Assembly: GCA_965199845.1 (NCBI GenBank)
Contig: CBDATZ010000009.1
Span: 1 to 64,000 of the forward strand
From: Ilyomonas sp965199845
GTDB lineage: Bacteria; Bacteroidota; Bacteroidia; Chitinophagales; Chitinophagaceae
Direction: 5' to 3'
DNA length: 64,000 nt
Shown here: one piece after another, positions 25,303-35,246 of the stretch
Layout: every line of letters starts with the position of its first letter
How positions within the stretch are numbered: the first letter of the stretch is position 1
The notes under the pieces: generated by a model
Seen by the model: the letters and a program-made list of their open reading frames with translations, nothing else
Database searches by the model: none
What the model was told of the DNA's origin: nothing
Made by a program: the position numbers and the translations under genes

Positions 25303-25830
25303 ATGAAAATCCTTGAAACAGAAAGACTTTCAATATGTGAAGCATCAGCAGAAGATGCGCCTTTTTTCTTTGCTTTATTAAACAGTCCAAACTGGCTGCA
25401 ATATATTGGCGACAGGCAGGTTAAGACAATACAAGATGCTGCAGCATATATATCCGGAAACTTAATTGAAAGCTATCAGAAAAACGGATTTGGTCTTTAT
25501 AAAATGGTACTTATACAAACAGGTGAACCCATTGGAATTTGCGGATTTATCAAGCGGAATTATTTAGATTTTCCAGACCTTGGTTTTGCTGTGTTACCTG
25601 CGTATGAAGCTAACGGTTACACGTATGAAGCCGCCAATACAATTCTGCAATATGGCTTTTCATCTTTGCATTTTAAATCCGTATCAGCCATTACATCAAC
25701 CGAAAATATCAAATCGCAAAACCTTCTTTCGAAGTTAGGTTTTCAGCAAGATGGTTCTTTTCAACCCAAAGAAGAGAAACAGCCACTTCTATTATATTCT
25801 TTGCAATTTATCAATAATAAAGAACAATAA
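25303..25830 (+). CDS. GNAT N-acetyltransferase (RimJ/RimL-like)
   Basis: A 175-aa acetyltransferase beginning MKILETERLSICEAS, the usual RimJ/RimL start. Later come the LGFAVLPAYEANGYTYEAANTIL acetyl-CoA region and the C-terminal ITSTENIKSQNLLSKLGF motif. Members acetylate ribosomal protein N-termini or other amines; the substrate here cannot be told. Confidence 0.88.
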   Translation: MKILETERLSICEASAEDAPFFFALLNSPNWLQYIGDRQVKTIQDAAAYISGNLIESYQKNGFGLYKMVLIQTGEPIGICGFIKRNYLDFPDLGFAVLPAYEANGYTYEAANTILQYGFSSLHFKSVSAITSTENIKSQNLLSKLGFQQDGSFQPKEEKQPLLLYSLQFINNKEQ

Positions 25831-25898
25831 ATTTCTTGTAAAATCAATTCATTTTATAACATTCATTTCTTGTTTACAATCAACCTCTCTCCTTTTGT

Positions 25899-25906
25899 TA
25901 CCTTTG
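25899..25906 (+). promoter_or_regulatory. Candidate -7 element of the hscA promoter
   Basis: TACCTTTG fits the Bacteroidota -7 consensus TAnnTTTG and lies 16 bp before the hscA ATG. A weak -33-like TTTA lies about 22 bp upstream. The resulting leader would be only about 10 nt. Confidence 0.45.
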
Positions 25907-25922
25907 CCGTTTATTTTATTTT

Positions 25923-27776
25923 ATGGCAAAAATTGGAATTAATATAGCAACAGGAAGTCTGCAAAAAGATGATATTATCGTAGGTATTGATTTGGGAACC
26001 ACAAATAGTTTAATCGCAATCATTCATCCTGACACGGGAAAACCGGTGGCGCTAAAAGAACACGATACCAGCAGTCTTGTGCCAAGCATTATTCACTTTC
26101 AAAACGGAAATATTATCGTTGGAAACGAAGCCAAAGAATATTTGGAAACAGATCCGTCAAATACAATTTTCAGTGCGAAAAGACTGATGGGAAAAAGCTA
26201 TAACGACGTAAAGGAACATGCGGATTTTTATAGTTATAAGGTGATTGACGATAATGAAGAAAGCTTGGTAAAAGTTCAGGTGGGAAATAAATTTTACTCG
26301 CCAGTTGAACTGTCTTCTTTCATTTTAAAAGAATTAAAAGAGCGCGCCGAACACATTTTAAAAACGCCTGTAAACCGCGCTGTTATTACCGTTCCGGCTT
26401 ATTTTAATGATGCGCAAAGACAAGCTACCCGCGACGCCGGAAAGCTCGCCGGGCTTGATGTATTGCGCATTGTAAACGAGCCAACCGCAGCCAGTTTAGC
26501 GTATGGTTTGGGATTGGAAAAAGATGATGAAAAAACAATCGCTGTTTATGATTTAGGCGGTGGCACTTTTGATATTTCGATCTTAAAAATTACGAACGGA
26601 ATTTTTGAAGTGCTTAGTACAAACGGCGATACTTATCTCGGCGGCGATGATTTTGACAGATTGATTGTTCGCTATTGGATGGAGCAAAAAGGATATACGG
26701 CAGAAGACTTTGAACACGATAATACGTTAATGCAATCGCTGCGAATAAAAGCTGAAGCTGCCAAGAAACAATTGAGTATTGATGATGGTTATATAACCGG
26801 AATTGGTAATGATGTACTTGATATTTCGCGGAAGCGTTTTGAAGAATTGATACAGCCTTTGCTCGATAAAACTATTGATAGCTGTAGAAACGCTGTAAAA
26901 GACGCCGGCTTACAGGCATCGGATATTGATGTTATTGTAATGGTGGGTGGCAGTACGCGTGTTCCGGCTGTAAAAGAAGCCGTAAGTAATTTCTTTGGCA
27001 AGCCGGTAAATGATAGTGTGAACCCGGATGAAGTGGTGGCTTTGGGCGCGGCTATACAAGCTGATATTTTAGCCGGTAATAACAAAGAATTTTTATTGCT
27101 CGATATCACACCATTAAGTTTAGGAATTGAAACCATGGGCGGTTTGATGGACGTATTAATACCACGTAACAGCAAAATTCCATCGAAAACAGGAAGACAA
27201 TACACGACGCAAAAAGATGGTCAGGGAAGTATGCGCATTTCTGTTTTTCAGGGTGAAAGAGATTTGGTAAAAGATAACCGGAAACTGGCAGAATTTAATT
27301 TAAGCGGCATTCCCGGTATGCCCGCAGGTTTACCAAAAGTTGAAGTGAGTTTTTTGATAAACGCGGATGGTATTTTATCAGTTACAGCAAAAGAATTGCG
27401 AAGCGGCGCGGAGCAAAGTATTGACGTGAAACCGCAATACGGATTGACCGATAACGAAGTGGAAAAAATGTTGCTTGACAGCATTACGCATGCAAAAGCT
27501 GATATGCAGGAACGTGCTTTGGTAGAAGCCCGGACAGAAGGCGAACAATTGCTGGAAATCACAGAAAAATTTATCACGAATAATTCTTCTTTGCTATCCG
27601 CAGAAGAGACCACCGCGACAGCTTTAGCTATGCAATCTTTGCAAATGGCATTAACAATGACTGATAAAGATTTGATTCACGCAAAAACAGAAGAGTTGAA
27701 TGATGTAACAAAACCTTTTGCCGAGCGAGCTATGGACAAAGCCGTAAGCGAAGCATTAAAAGGAAAAAAAGTTTAG
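25923..27776 (+). CDS. hscA: Hsp70-family chaperone HscA-like
   Basis: A 617-aa Hsp70 protein. The N-terminus (MAKIGINIATGSLQKDDIIVGIDLGTTNS) is of the HscA type. Nucleotide-binding motifs include AVYDLGGGTFDISIL and VMVGGSTRVPAVKEAV; the substrate-binding domain starts at about residue 385. HscA helps transfer Fe-S clusters from the IscU scaffold. No isc genes or hscB adjoin it here, so a general DnaK-like role cannot be excluded. The first 10-15 residues are specific to this branch and support the ATG at 25923. Confidence 0.88.
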   Translation: MAKIGINIATGSLQKDDIIVGIDLGTTNSLIAIIHPDTGKPVALKEHDTSSLVPSIIHFQNGNIIVGNEAKEYLETDPSNTIFSAKRLMGKSYNDVKEHADFYSYKVIDDNEESLVKVQVGNKFYSPVELSSFILKELKERAEHILKTPVNRAVITVPAYFNDAQRQATRDAGKLAGLDVLRIVNEPTAASLAYGLGLEKDDEKTIAVYDLGGGTFDISILKITNGIFEVLSTNGDTYLGGDDFDRLIVRYWMEQKGYTAEDFEHDNTLMQSLRIKAEAAKKQLSIDDGYITGIGNDVLDISRKRFEELIQPLLDKTIDSCRNAVKDAGLQASDIDVIVMVGGSTRVPAVKEAVSNFFGKPVNDSVNPDEVVALGAAIQADILAGNNKEFLLLDITPLSLGIETMGGLMDVLIPRNSKIPSKTGRQYTTQKDGQGSMRISVFQGERDLVKDNRKLAEFNLSGIPGMPAGLPKVEVSFLINADGILSVTAKELRSGAEQSIDVKPQYGLTDNEVEKMLLDSITHAKADMQERALVEARTEGEQLLEITEKFITNNSSLLSAEETTATALAMQSLQMALTMTDKDLIHAKTEELNDVTKPFAERAMDKAVSEALKGKKV

Positions 27777-27803
27777 TTGTTAAATCAAAAACAAGGTCAC
27801 ATT

Positions 27804-27958
27804 ATGGAATCAGAAGAAATAGCAATCAGGATTTATAATGAAGAAGAAAAAATGACGATGACATAACACTCAATCTACCGAAAGACACTGACTTTAATCT
27901 TACAGATGCTTTTAAAAATTTGAGTGCTGATTCGACAGAATCTGGTGATTCATTTTAA
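27804..27958 (+). pseudogene. Tiny frameshifted gene downstream of hscA
   Basis: ATG at 27804 reads MESEEIAIRIYNEEEK and then stops early after a run of A. Adding one A in that run gives ...EEEKNDDDITLNLPKDTDFN and a frame that continues to the TAA at 27958, about 51 residues in all. Either a one-base deletion or a sequencing error in the A run broke a small acidic protein. No family recognised. It lies 30 bp before the IS982 insertion. Confidence 0.5.
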
Positions 27959-27987
27959 TAACCTATAAGCAAATAGTATTTAAAAGA

Positions 27988-28996
27988 ACCTGTTGGCGGA
28001 GTTAATTTGAATAGTCAGCAACAATAAATGCTGTGCAGTTGTCTACATGAGTGACTAAACTTACGAATGCAACATGCACAACATCAAAACAAATTTCGAT
28101 AAAATTATTGTGGTGATAAAAGATATTTTAAGTGATGAAATAAATGAGAAGGGCAATTATTTACGGCGTGGCACCGTGCCAAAATTTTCTGATATTGAAG
28201 TGATCGCATTAAGCCTTACAGCAGAATGTTTAAGCATTGACAGTGAGAATTATTTGTTTTCCAAATTGAACAAAGAATATGCGAACGAGTTTGAAAATTT
28301 GATTAGCCGCAGACAATATAATGACCGGAGAAAACTGTTGTTTGAAAAAACGGAAGATGTGCGAAACCTGCTATCAGAGCGGCTTAACAGACTATCAGAT
28401 GTATTTGCAATTGATTCCATGCCACTTGAAATTTGTAAATTATCAAGAGAACAAAGAAATAAAATGGGTAAAGAATCCCTGTGCCACCGCCCGGACAAGG
28501 GCTACTGTGCATCACAGAAAAAATATTTCTACGGCTATAAATTGCACAGCGTTTGTTCAGCGGCAGGTGTTATACAATCATTGGATTTAACTAAGGCAAG
28601 TGTGCATGATGTACATTACTTGCATGACGTAAAAGAGTTGTTCAGCAATTGCATCCTAACGGGTGATAAAGGATATATTGGAAGAGAGCATCAGATAAAT
28701 TTATTTGAGGCGGCAGGCATTCAGTTGGAAGTGCCTTTAAGAGCCAATCAAGGGGGACAAAAACCTGTCATGTGGATCTTGAAAAAAGTAAGGAAGCGAA
28801 TAGAAACAGTTTTTTCTCAATTGTGTGACCAGTTTATGATACAGCGCAATTACGCCAAGTCCTTTACAGGCTTCAGGTCCAGGATACTTGCTAAGGTGAC
28901 GGCGCTCACCATTTTACAGTTCTTAAACAAATTTATTTACAATCAACCAGTAAGCAGAGTTAAACATGCGCTGGCTAATTAACTCCGCCAACGGGT
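27988..28996 (+). mobile_element. IS982-family insertion sequence with 7-bp target duplication
   Basis: A 1,009-bp element. Terminal inverted repeats are ACCTGTTGGCGGAGTTAATT (left) and ACCCGTTGGCGGAGTTAATT (right, minus strand), one mismatch in 20. TAAAAGA is directly repeated at 27981-27987 and 28997-29003, within the 6-9 bp known for IS982. It contains one transposase gene and interrupts no recognisable gene. Confidence 0.95.
28074..28982 (+). CDS. IS982-family transposase
   Basis: A 302-aa DDE transposase. The catalytic residues are D in FAIDSMPLEICK, D in LTGDKGYIGREHQ and E in KRIETVFSQL; YFYGYKLHSV is the conserved strand between them. Full length with no frameshift, so probably functional. 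Confidence 0.95.
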   Translation: MHNIKTNFDKIIVVIKDILSDEINEKGNYLRRGTVPKFSDIEVIALSLTAECLSIDSENYLFSKLNKEYANEFENLISRRQYNDRRKLLFEKTEDVRNLLSERLNRLSDVFAIDSMPLEICKLSREQRNKMGKESLCHRPDKGYCASQKKYFYGYKLHSVCSAAGVIQSLDLTKASVHDVHYLHDVKELFSNCILTGDKGYIGREHQINLFEAAGIQLEVPLRANQGGQKPVMWILKKVRKRIETVFSQLCDQFMIQRNYAKSFTGFRSRILAKVTALTILQFLNKFIYNQPVSRVKHALAN

Positions 28997-29146
28997 TAAA
29001 AGAATATAAATCAAAAGTCTTTATCATAGTTTTCTAACAAAAAATTATACAAACATTTCGCTAAATTTTCTACTTTACAAATGAATCAACGATTCAAATT
29101 CGTGAATCAGGCACAATTTTGTACAACGATAAACAAAATAAGTTTA

Positions 29147-29407
29147 ATGAAAACCGCTAATAGATTCTATAACCCGGCCGTACCAAAAGAAGAAAAATCA
29201 ACAGGCATTAATATCACCTCACTTTTTTCCTGGCTTACTGTACTTTTTGTAATTGTATTGTTCTGGACGGGCGCTGTTATTGCTTACGAAAGAGATTATG
29301 TTCCGCACGCCATTGCTAATATTGAACATCAGGAGAAAAAATTTTTAGATACGCATAAAACATTGCAAAAAAAAAGATCGGTTTCCGTAACAGCATTTCA
29401 TAGTTAG
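29147..29407 (+). CDS. Small single-pass membrane protein of unknown function
   Basis: An 86-aa protein starting MKTANRFYNPAVPKEEKSTG. One transmembrane segment (ITSLFSWLTVLFVIVLFWTGAVIA, about residues 27-50) is followed by a charged tail (HQEKKFLDTHKTLQKKR). I take the ATG at 29147; an in-frame ATG at 29081 would add 22 residues. No family recognised. A strong terminator follows. Confidence 0.6.
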   Translation: MKTANRFYNPAVPKEEKSTGINITSLFSWLTVLFVIVLFWTGAVIAYERDYVPHAIANIEHQEKKFLDTHKTLQKKRSVSVTAFHS

Positions 29408-29427
29408 TTTTCTTATAAAATAAAATT

Positions 29428-29467
29428 GAGCAGCAGAGCGACAACTTCGATTCTGCTGCTCTTTTTT
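29428..29467 (+). terminator. Intrinsic terminator before prfC
   Basis: GAGCAGCAGA pairs with TCTGCTGCTC around a 14-nt loop and is followed by a run of seven T. Confidence 0.9.
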
Positions 29468-29494
29468 TATTATCATTCATTTACCTATCAAACC

Positions 29495-29524
29495 TTTATT
29501 CTCCGTTGCTTTATTGTAATTTTG
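29495..29524 (+). promoter_or_regulatory. Candidate prfC promoter
   Basis: TTTA at 29495-29498, an 18-bp spacer, then TAATTTTG at 29517-29524, a full match to TAnnTTTG. The prfC ATG follows 13 bp later. Confidence 0.5.
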
Positions 29525-29537
29525 CCGGCTGAAAATT

Positions 29538-31124
29538 ATGAAATACGAAAAGGAAATTAACCGGCGCAAAACGTTTGCTATTATCTCGCATCCCGATGCC
29601 GGTAAAACCACATTAACCGAAAAATTCCTGCTTTTTGGTGGTGCCATTCAAGTTGCCGGTGCTGTAAAAAGTAACAAAATAAAAAAGCACGCAACGAGCG
29701 ATTTTATGGAGATAGAACGCCAGCGCGGTATCTCGGTTGCTACGAGTGTAATGACATTTGAATACAAAGGTTTTCTGATTAATCTGTTAGATACGCCAGG
29801 TCACAAAGACTTTGCGGAAGATACGTACCGGACATTAACGGCTGTTGATAGTGTTGTATTGGTTGTAGATAGTGTAAATGGTGTGGAAGAGCAAACACGC
29901 CGCCTGATGGAGGTTTGCCGTATGCGCGATACGCCGGTAATTGTTTTTATAAATAAAATGGACCGCGATGGCAAAAACCGTTTTGATTTGTTAGAAGAAA
30001 TTGAAAAGGAACTCAACATTAGCCTTCACCCGATGACGTGGCCGATAAATAGTGGTAAAGATTTTAAAGGCGTTTATAATTTAGATAATAAAAGTCTGCG
30101 CTTATTTGCTGCCAGTACCAAAGCGGATGAAGAAGATACAATTTCAATTAACGATTTGAACGATACGATTCTTGATGAAAAAATCGGAGAACGCGATGCG
30201 GCTACTTTGCGCGAAGATGTGGAACTGATTGATGGTGTATATGGACAACTACATGTGAATAGCTACCTGGAAGGACAAATTGCACCCGTTTTCTTTGGAA
30301 GCGCTGTAAATAATTTTGGTGTAAAGGAAATGCTCGACACATTTATTCGTATTGCGCCTGTACCGCGCGACCGAGAAACCAGCGAACGTGAAGTGGGTGT
30401 TGATGAAGAAAAATTCAGCGGTTTTGTGTTTAAGATCCATGCGAATCTCGACCCGAAACACCGCGACAGGATTGCGTTTCTGCGTGTTTGCAGCGGGCGT
30501 TTTGAACGAAACAAATACTATCACCATGTTCGTATGGAAAAAGATGTTCGCTTTAGCAATCCATACAGTTTTATGGCGCGCAGTAAAGATGTAATTGATG
30601 ATGCTTATCCCGGTGATGTAGTCGGTTTATTTGATACCGGCAACTTTAAAATCGGCGATACTTTAACCGAAGGCGAAGACTTTTATTTTACCGGCATTCC
30701 TTCTTTTTCGCCGGAAATATTTAAAGAACTGGTGAACAAAGACCCGATGAAAACCAAGCAACTTGAAAAAGGAATCAGCCAGCTTACAGATGAAGGTGTT
30801 GCCCAGTTATTTACTCAGTTTGGAGGTAATAAAAAGATTATTGGTTGCGTGGGCGATCTTCAGTTTGAAGTCATTCAATATCGTTTATTGCACGAATATG
30901 GCGCTGCCTGCGAATTCAGAACCTTGCCATTTTATAAAGCCTGCTGGCTTACCAGTAACGACCCAAAAAAATTAGACGATTTTCTACGTTTCAAACAACA
31001 AAATTCTGCGGCTGATAAAGATGGAAACCCGGTTTATTTAGCGCAGAGCGAGTGGTTTTTAAATACTGAAATTCAAAACAATCCTGACATTGAGTTTCAT
31101 TTTACAAGCGAGATTAACAAGTAA
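29538..31124 (+). CDS. prfC: Peptide chain release factor 3
   Basis: A 528-aa translational GTPase. G1 is SHPDAGKTTLTEK, the switch I region includes RQRGISVATSVMTF, G3 is LDTPGHKDF and G4 is FINKMDRD. RF3 removes RF1/RF2 from the ribosome after peptide release. Full length. The gene has its own terminator upstream and a promoter candidate. Confidence 0.97.
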   Translation: MKYEKEINRRKTFAIISHPDAGKTTLTEKFLLFGGAIQVAGAVKSNKIKKHATSDFMEIERQRGISVATSVMTFEYKGFLINLLDTPGHKDFAEDTYRTLTAVDSVVLVVDSVNGVEEQTRRLMEVCRMRDTPVIVFINKMDRDGKNRFDLLEEIEKELNISLHPMTWPINSGKDFKGVYNLDNKSLRLFAASTKADEEDTISINDLNDTILDEKIGERDAATLREDVELIDGVYGQLHVNSYLEGQIAPVFFGSAVNNFGVKEMLDTFIRIAPVPRDRETSEREVGVDEEKFSGFVFKIHANLDPKHRDRIAFLRVCSGRFERNKYYHHVRMEKDVRFSNPYSFMARSKDVIDDAYPGDVVGLFDTGNFKIGDTLTEGEDFYFTGIPSFSPEIFKELVNKDPMKTKQLEKGISQLTDEGVAQLFTQFGGNKKIIGCVGDLQFEVIQYRLLHEYGAACEFRTLPFYKACWLTSNDPKKLDDFLRFKQQNSAADKDGNPVYLAQSEWFLNTEIQNNPDIEFHFTSEINK

Positions 31125-31161
31125 AAAATTACCTATAAATTTGTTTGTAAGATTATAGTTA

Positions 31162-31740
31162 ATGATAACAGATATTACTCAGCTTGATGTAAACAAAACC
31201 TATTCGTACGCCGATTATCTCACCTGGCGTTTTGATACGATGGTAGAACTGATAAAAGGCAAACTTTTTATTCAATCGCCTGCGCCTGCTTACCGGCATC
31301 AGTTAATAGCAAGTAATTTGCATAGAGATATATCTAACCATTTTCGCAATCACCAATGTCAATCTTTTTTTGCGCCATTCGATGTAAGATTACTAAAAAA
31401 CAAAGCGAGCGATAATGAAATAACAACAGTTGTTCAGCCTGATATTTGCGTGATTTGCGACCCATCTAAATTAGATAAAAAGGGATGTTTAGGTGCGCCC
31501 GATTTAATTATAGAAATCATTTCTCCCGCTACGGCAAAAAAAGATATGAATGACAAATTCAATCTTTATGAAGAGAATGGAGTAAAAGAATATTGGCTTG
31601 TGAATCCGGACAGCAATTCTTTAGATCAATACGTTTTGATTGATAACAAGTATGAAAGAAAGGATTTGTATGTAAACAGTCAAAAATTTTACAGCGCTAT
31701 ATTTCCTGATTTACAAATCAACCTCGAAGAAATTTTTTAA
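31162..31740 (+). CDS. Uma2-family (DUF820) PD-(D/E)XK nuclease-like protein
   Basis: A 192-aa Uma2 protein. Nuclease-core residues are in VQPDICVICD, APDLIIEIISPATAKKD and EYWLVNPDSNSLDQYVL. Uma2 proteins are abundant in cyanobacteria and Bacteroidota; their biological role is unknown. Its stop codon overlaps the purB stop by 4 nt (convergent), with no terminator between. Confidence 0.92.
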   Translation: MITDITQLDVNKTYSYADYLTWRFDTMVELIKGKLFIQSPAPAYRHQLIASNLHRDISNHFRNHQCQSFFAPFDVRLLKNKASDNEITTVVQPDICVICDPSKLDKKGCLGAPDLIIEIISPATAKKDMNDKFNLYEENGVKEYWLVNPDSNSLDQYVLIDNKYERKDLYVNSQKFYSAIFPDLQINLEEIF

Positions 31741-33083
31741 TAAGCCGGTTGAACACCCGTATAATTTTGTGGTGTTATCTTCAACAATTCTTCTTTTACT
31801 TTATCAGTTACCGGCAAACCTTTAATAAAAGTGTGAATGCTTTCTTTACTAATTGTATTGTTGCCACGCGTTAAATCTTTCAAAGCTTCATACGGATTCG
31901 GATAATTTTCTCTACGCAAAATGGTTTGAACAGCTTCGGCTACAACCGCCCAATTATGTTCTAAATCATCGTTCAGTTTTGCTTCATTCAAAACCAATTT
32001 GGATAAACCTTTCTGAAGCGATTTTACAGCGATAGTTATATGTGCAGCAGGCACACCAAGATTGCGCAATACAGTAGAATCGGTAAGATCTCTTTGCAAA
32101 CGACTGACCGGTAATTTGGCTGATAAATGTTCGGCTAAAGCATTAGCCAAACCAAAATTTCCTTCGGCGTTTTCAAAGTCAATCGGGTTAACTTTGTGCG
32201 GCATTGCCGACGAACCAACTTCGCCTTTCTTTGTCTTTTGTTTAAAATAATCCATACTGATATATGTCCACATATCACGGCACAAATCAATCAGAATTGT
32301 ATTGATGCGTTTCATCGCATCAAAATGCGCCGCTAACGAATCGTAATGTTCAATTTGCGTGGTAAATTGCCTGCGTTTTAATTGCAACACATTCTTTGTA
32401 AATTCATTAGCAAAACCAATCCAATCATAATCAGGAAAAGCGGCAACATGCGCGTTAAAATTACCTGTTGCGCCACCAAACTTCGCAGCAAAAGGAATGG
32501 CTGTAAATAACAAAAGCTGTTCTTCCAAACGCTCAACAAAAACCATAATTTCTTTACCTAAAATCGTTGGCGACGCCGGTTGTCCGTGCGTTCGGGCAAG
32601 CATAGGTATTGTTTTCCATTGCGAAGCCAATTCTTTGAGTTGCTGAAGTAAAGTGTTTAATAAAGGAAGATATTCTTTGCCGGCATATTCTTTCCAGCTA
32701 AGCGGAATGGCTGTATTATTTATGTCTTGCGAAGTCAATCCAAAATGAACCCATTCTTTACTATTTCCGCCGCCTGAAGCGTCGAGTTTTTCTTTTATAA
32801 AATACTCAATTGCTTTTACATCGTGATTGGTTATGGCTTCGATTTTTTTTATTTCTTCTGCTTCTGCCAGGCTGAAATCCGTAACCATCTTTCTCATCTC
32901 ATCAGCTATATTACCGGCAAGAGAAAAGAAACCTTTTTGCGCGAGCAAAATAAAATATTCAACTTCTACATGCAGGCGATATTTCATTAAAGCGTATTCG
33001 GAAAACCAGTCAGATAAATGACTTACCTGTTTATAATAACGTCCATCAACCGGAGAAATGGCAGTAAGCGTGTGTAAGTTCAT
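31737..33083 (-). CDS. purB: Adenylosuccinate lyase
   Basis: A 448-aa fumarase/aspartase-superfamily enzyme. The signature loop is GSSAMPHKVNPIDFENAEGN, with HFGLTSQDINNTA and ARTHGQPASPTILGKE carrying active-site His and Thr residues. It catalyses two steps of purine synthesis, releasing fumarate from SAICAR and from adenylosuccinate. Length is normal. Divergent from mqnA. Confidence 0.97.
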   Translation of the reverse strand: MNLHTLTAISPVDGRYYKQVSHLSDWFSEYALMKYRLHVEVEYFILLAQKGFFSLAGNIADEMRKMVTDFSLAEAEEIKKIEAITNHDVKAIEYFIKEKLDASGGGNSKEWVHFGLTSQDINNTAIPLSWKEYAGKEYLPLLNTLLQQLKELASQWKTIPMLARTHGQPASPTILGKEIMVFVERLEEQLLLFTAIPFAAKFGGATGNFNAHVAAFPDYDWIGFANEFTKNVLQLKRRQFTTQIEHYDSLAAHFDAMKRINTILIDLCRDMWTYISMDYFKQKTKKGEVGSSAMPHKVNPIDFENAEGNFGLANALAEHLSAKLPVSRLQRDLTDSTVLRNLGVPAAHITIAVKSLQKGLSKLVLNEAKLNDDLEHNWAVVAEAVQTILRRENYPNPYEALKDLTRGNNTISKESIHTFIKGLPVTDKVKEELLKITPQNYTGVQPAY

Positions 33084-33181
33084 TGCAGCAAATAAAGTAA
33101 AGTATAAATGATGCTAAAAAAATTGATTTGCAGCAGCAACAACTTGCTGAATGCTTTTCTTTGCACGCAAAAATAAAGGGA

Positions 33182-33925
33182 TTGGAGAAGATTAAAGTCG
33201 GCGCGGTTAGTTATTTAAACACAAAGCCTTTGTTATATGGCATTACAAGGTCGGAAGAATTGATGAACGAAATTGAACTGATAACCGATTACCCGGCTTC
33301 CATTGCGGCTATGCTGATAGAAGATAAAATTGATATTGGTTTGATCCCGGTTGCGGCAATTTTAAAACTGAAAGAGCATTATATTGTTGGCGATTATTGT
33401 ATTGGTGCCGAAGGCGATGTGGCGAGTGTTTGTTTGTTTAGCGAAGTGCCTTTGGAAAATATTGAAACGATTTTGCTTGATTATCAAAGCCACACATCGG
33501 TAAATCTTTGTAAAGTTTTATTGAAACATTATTGGAAAATAAATCCTGTATTGCAAGATGCCAAAGAAGATTTTCGCAATCATATCAAAGGCACAACCGC
33601 CGGTGTTGTTATTGGCGACAGGGCATTAGAACAAAGAAAAACCTCGACATATATTTATGATTTGGCCGGAACATGGAAAACGTTTACCGGTTTGCCTTTT
33701 GTGTTTGCCGCCTGGATTGCCAATAAGAAACTGCCCGAAACATTTTGTTCTGTTTTTAACAGAGCGAACGGCGTTGGTTTGCAACATTTGGATGACGTTA
33801 TCGCTGAAAATCCGTATAGTATTTATCCTTTAAAAACATACTACACCAAAAATATCAGTTACCTACTAACAGAAGAAAAAAGAAAGGGCTTGCAATTGTT
33901 TCTTGATTTACTGCTTGATTTATAA
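33182..33925 (+). CDS. mqnA: Chorismate dehydratase MqnA (futalosine pathway)
   Basis: A 247-aa protein with the MqnA start KIKVGAVSYLNTKPLLYG and the motif DIGLIPVAAI. MqnA makes 3-enolpyruvylbenzoate, the first step of the futalosine route to menaquinone. No ATG is available near the conserved start. I use the TTG at 33182 (LEKIKVGAV...), preceded by AAAGGGA; an in-frame TTG at 33128 would add 18 atypical residues. Confidence 0.9.
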   Translation: MEKIKVGAVSYLNTKPLLYGITRSEELMNEIELITDYPASIAAMLIEDKIDIGLIPVAAILKLKEHYIVGDYCIGAEGDVASVCLFSEVPLENIETILLDYQSHTSVNLCKVLLKHYWKINPVLQDAKEDFRNHIKGTTAGVVIGDRALEQRKTSTYIYDLAGTWKTFTGLPFVFAAWIANKKLPETFCSVFNRANGVGLQHLDDVIAENPYSIYPLKTYYTKNISYLLTEEKRKGLQLFLDLLLDL

Positions 33926-34005
33926 TTTCAAGCAAAAATTAATTTGATAATTGTTTCCTTTTCAGTGTAAAGCATTTATTTTGAGGCACAGAACTAATTG
34001 TATTT

Positions 34006-35222
34006 ATGAATGTTTCGAGAATAACATTCCTGTTTTTATTATCAGGAATTGTTTCGTTAGCCCACGCCCAAATCATTTTACAATCTTCTGCAGAAACACA
34101 AATAATATAAAGTGGTCACCAGCATCAGGTCTTGATAATAGCCAATCACAAAACCCGACAGCAACACCAACTATTTCGACAACCTATATTGTAATTGCGG
34201 CAAATGGGGTTTGCCAGGTAAATGATACAGTTTCTGTAACCATAGATTCGCCTTTGGTTGATGCAGGAAAAGATACCACTCTTTGCGGTCAAACTTTACT
34301 ACAGTTGCAGGCTTCCGGCGGCGTGCAATATCAATGGATACCTGTAATTGGTTTATCTGATGCCAATATTTCAAACCCTGTTGTCAGTCTTACAGATAGC
34401 GTAACTTACTCAGTAACCGGAACCGATCAATTAGGTTGTAGCAATACAGATTCTATCAGAATCAAATATTCTCCTTCCCCTGTATTTTCTATCAGTAAAT
34501 CTGATACCACCATTTGTAAAGGTGATTCTGTTTCCGTAACAGCATCGGGAGGTAATATGTACAGTTGGGAACCAGTTGAAACAATTCTGCAGCCGTTACA
34601 GGATTCTGTCCGCATGATTCCGGATTTAACCACAATCTATACAGTTACAATTACAAACACAGTTTGTTCTTTGACGGACAAAAAGCAATTTACAGTTTCT
34701 GTTTTGCCATCGCCGGCGCCTGCAATCGTGAAATCAAATGATATTGATTGTGCAAGAGATTCCGCTTTGCTGACAGCGTCGGGCGGTATTCTTTACAATT
34801 GGCTTCCGGCAACCGGTTTAACAAGTACCAACACAGCAGCTACGATTGCCATGCCTGATAAAAATATTATTTATACCGTAAAAGTGACTGACGAAAATGG
34901 CTGTATGGCCAGCGATACTATACAACTAACTGTTAAGAAAGGTGGTGAGAACAAATATGGAATTCCCAATGCGTTCACGCCAAACGGCGATGGCATTAAT
35001 GACTGTTTTGGAATGAGAAGCTGGAAGTATATTAAGCTTTTTGATCTCGCAATCTTTAACCGTTGGGGCGTTTTGTTATTTCACACAAACAACATATCAG
35101 ACTGCTGGAATGGAATGTATAAATCGAACTATCAACCCAACGGTGCTTATGTTTACCAGGTACATGCAGAAACCGATTGTGGTATTGTAGATAAAAAAGG
35201 AACGTTTGTTTTAATACGATAA
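34006..35222 (+). pseudogene. Gliding-motility C-terminal-domain (type IX cargo) protein, frameshifted N-terminus
   Basis: ATG at 34006 encodes a good signal peptide (MNVSRITFLFLLSGIVSLAHAQ) but stops after 34 codons. The rest of the protein continues in another frame from about NIKWSPASGLDN. That frame has several immunoglobulin/PKD-like repeats (SGG..Y.W.P pattern) and a C-terminal type IX sorting domain (IPNAFTPNGDGINDCFG ... VYQVHAETDCG). The first repeat lacks its beginning, so a deletion plus frameshift at about 34110 probably inactivated export. A sequencing error alone would not explain the missing half repeat. Confidence 0.7.
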
Positions 35223-35246
35223 AAGATCAATAAACCAATGACAAGA

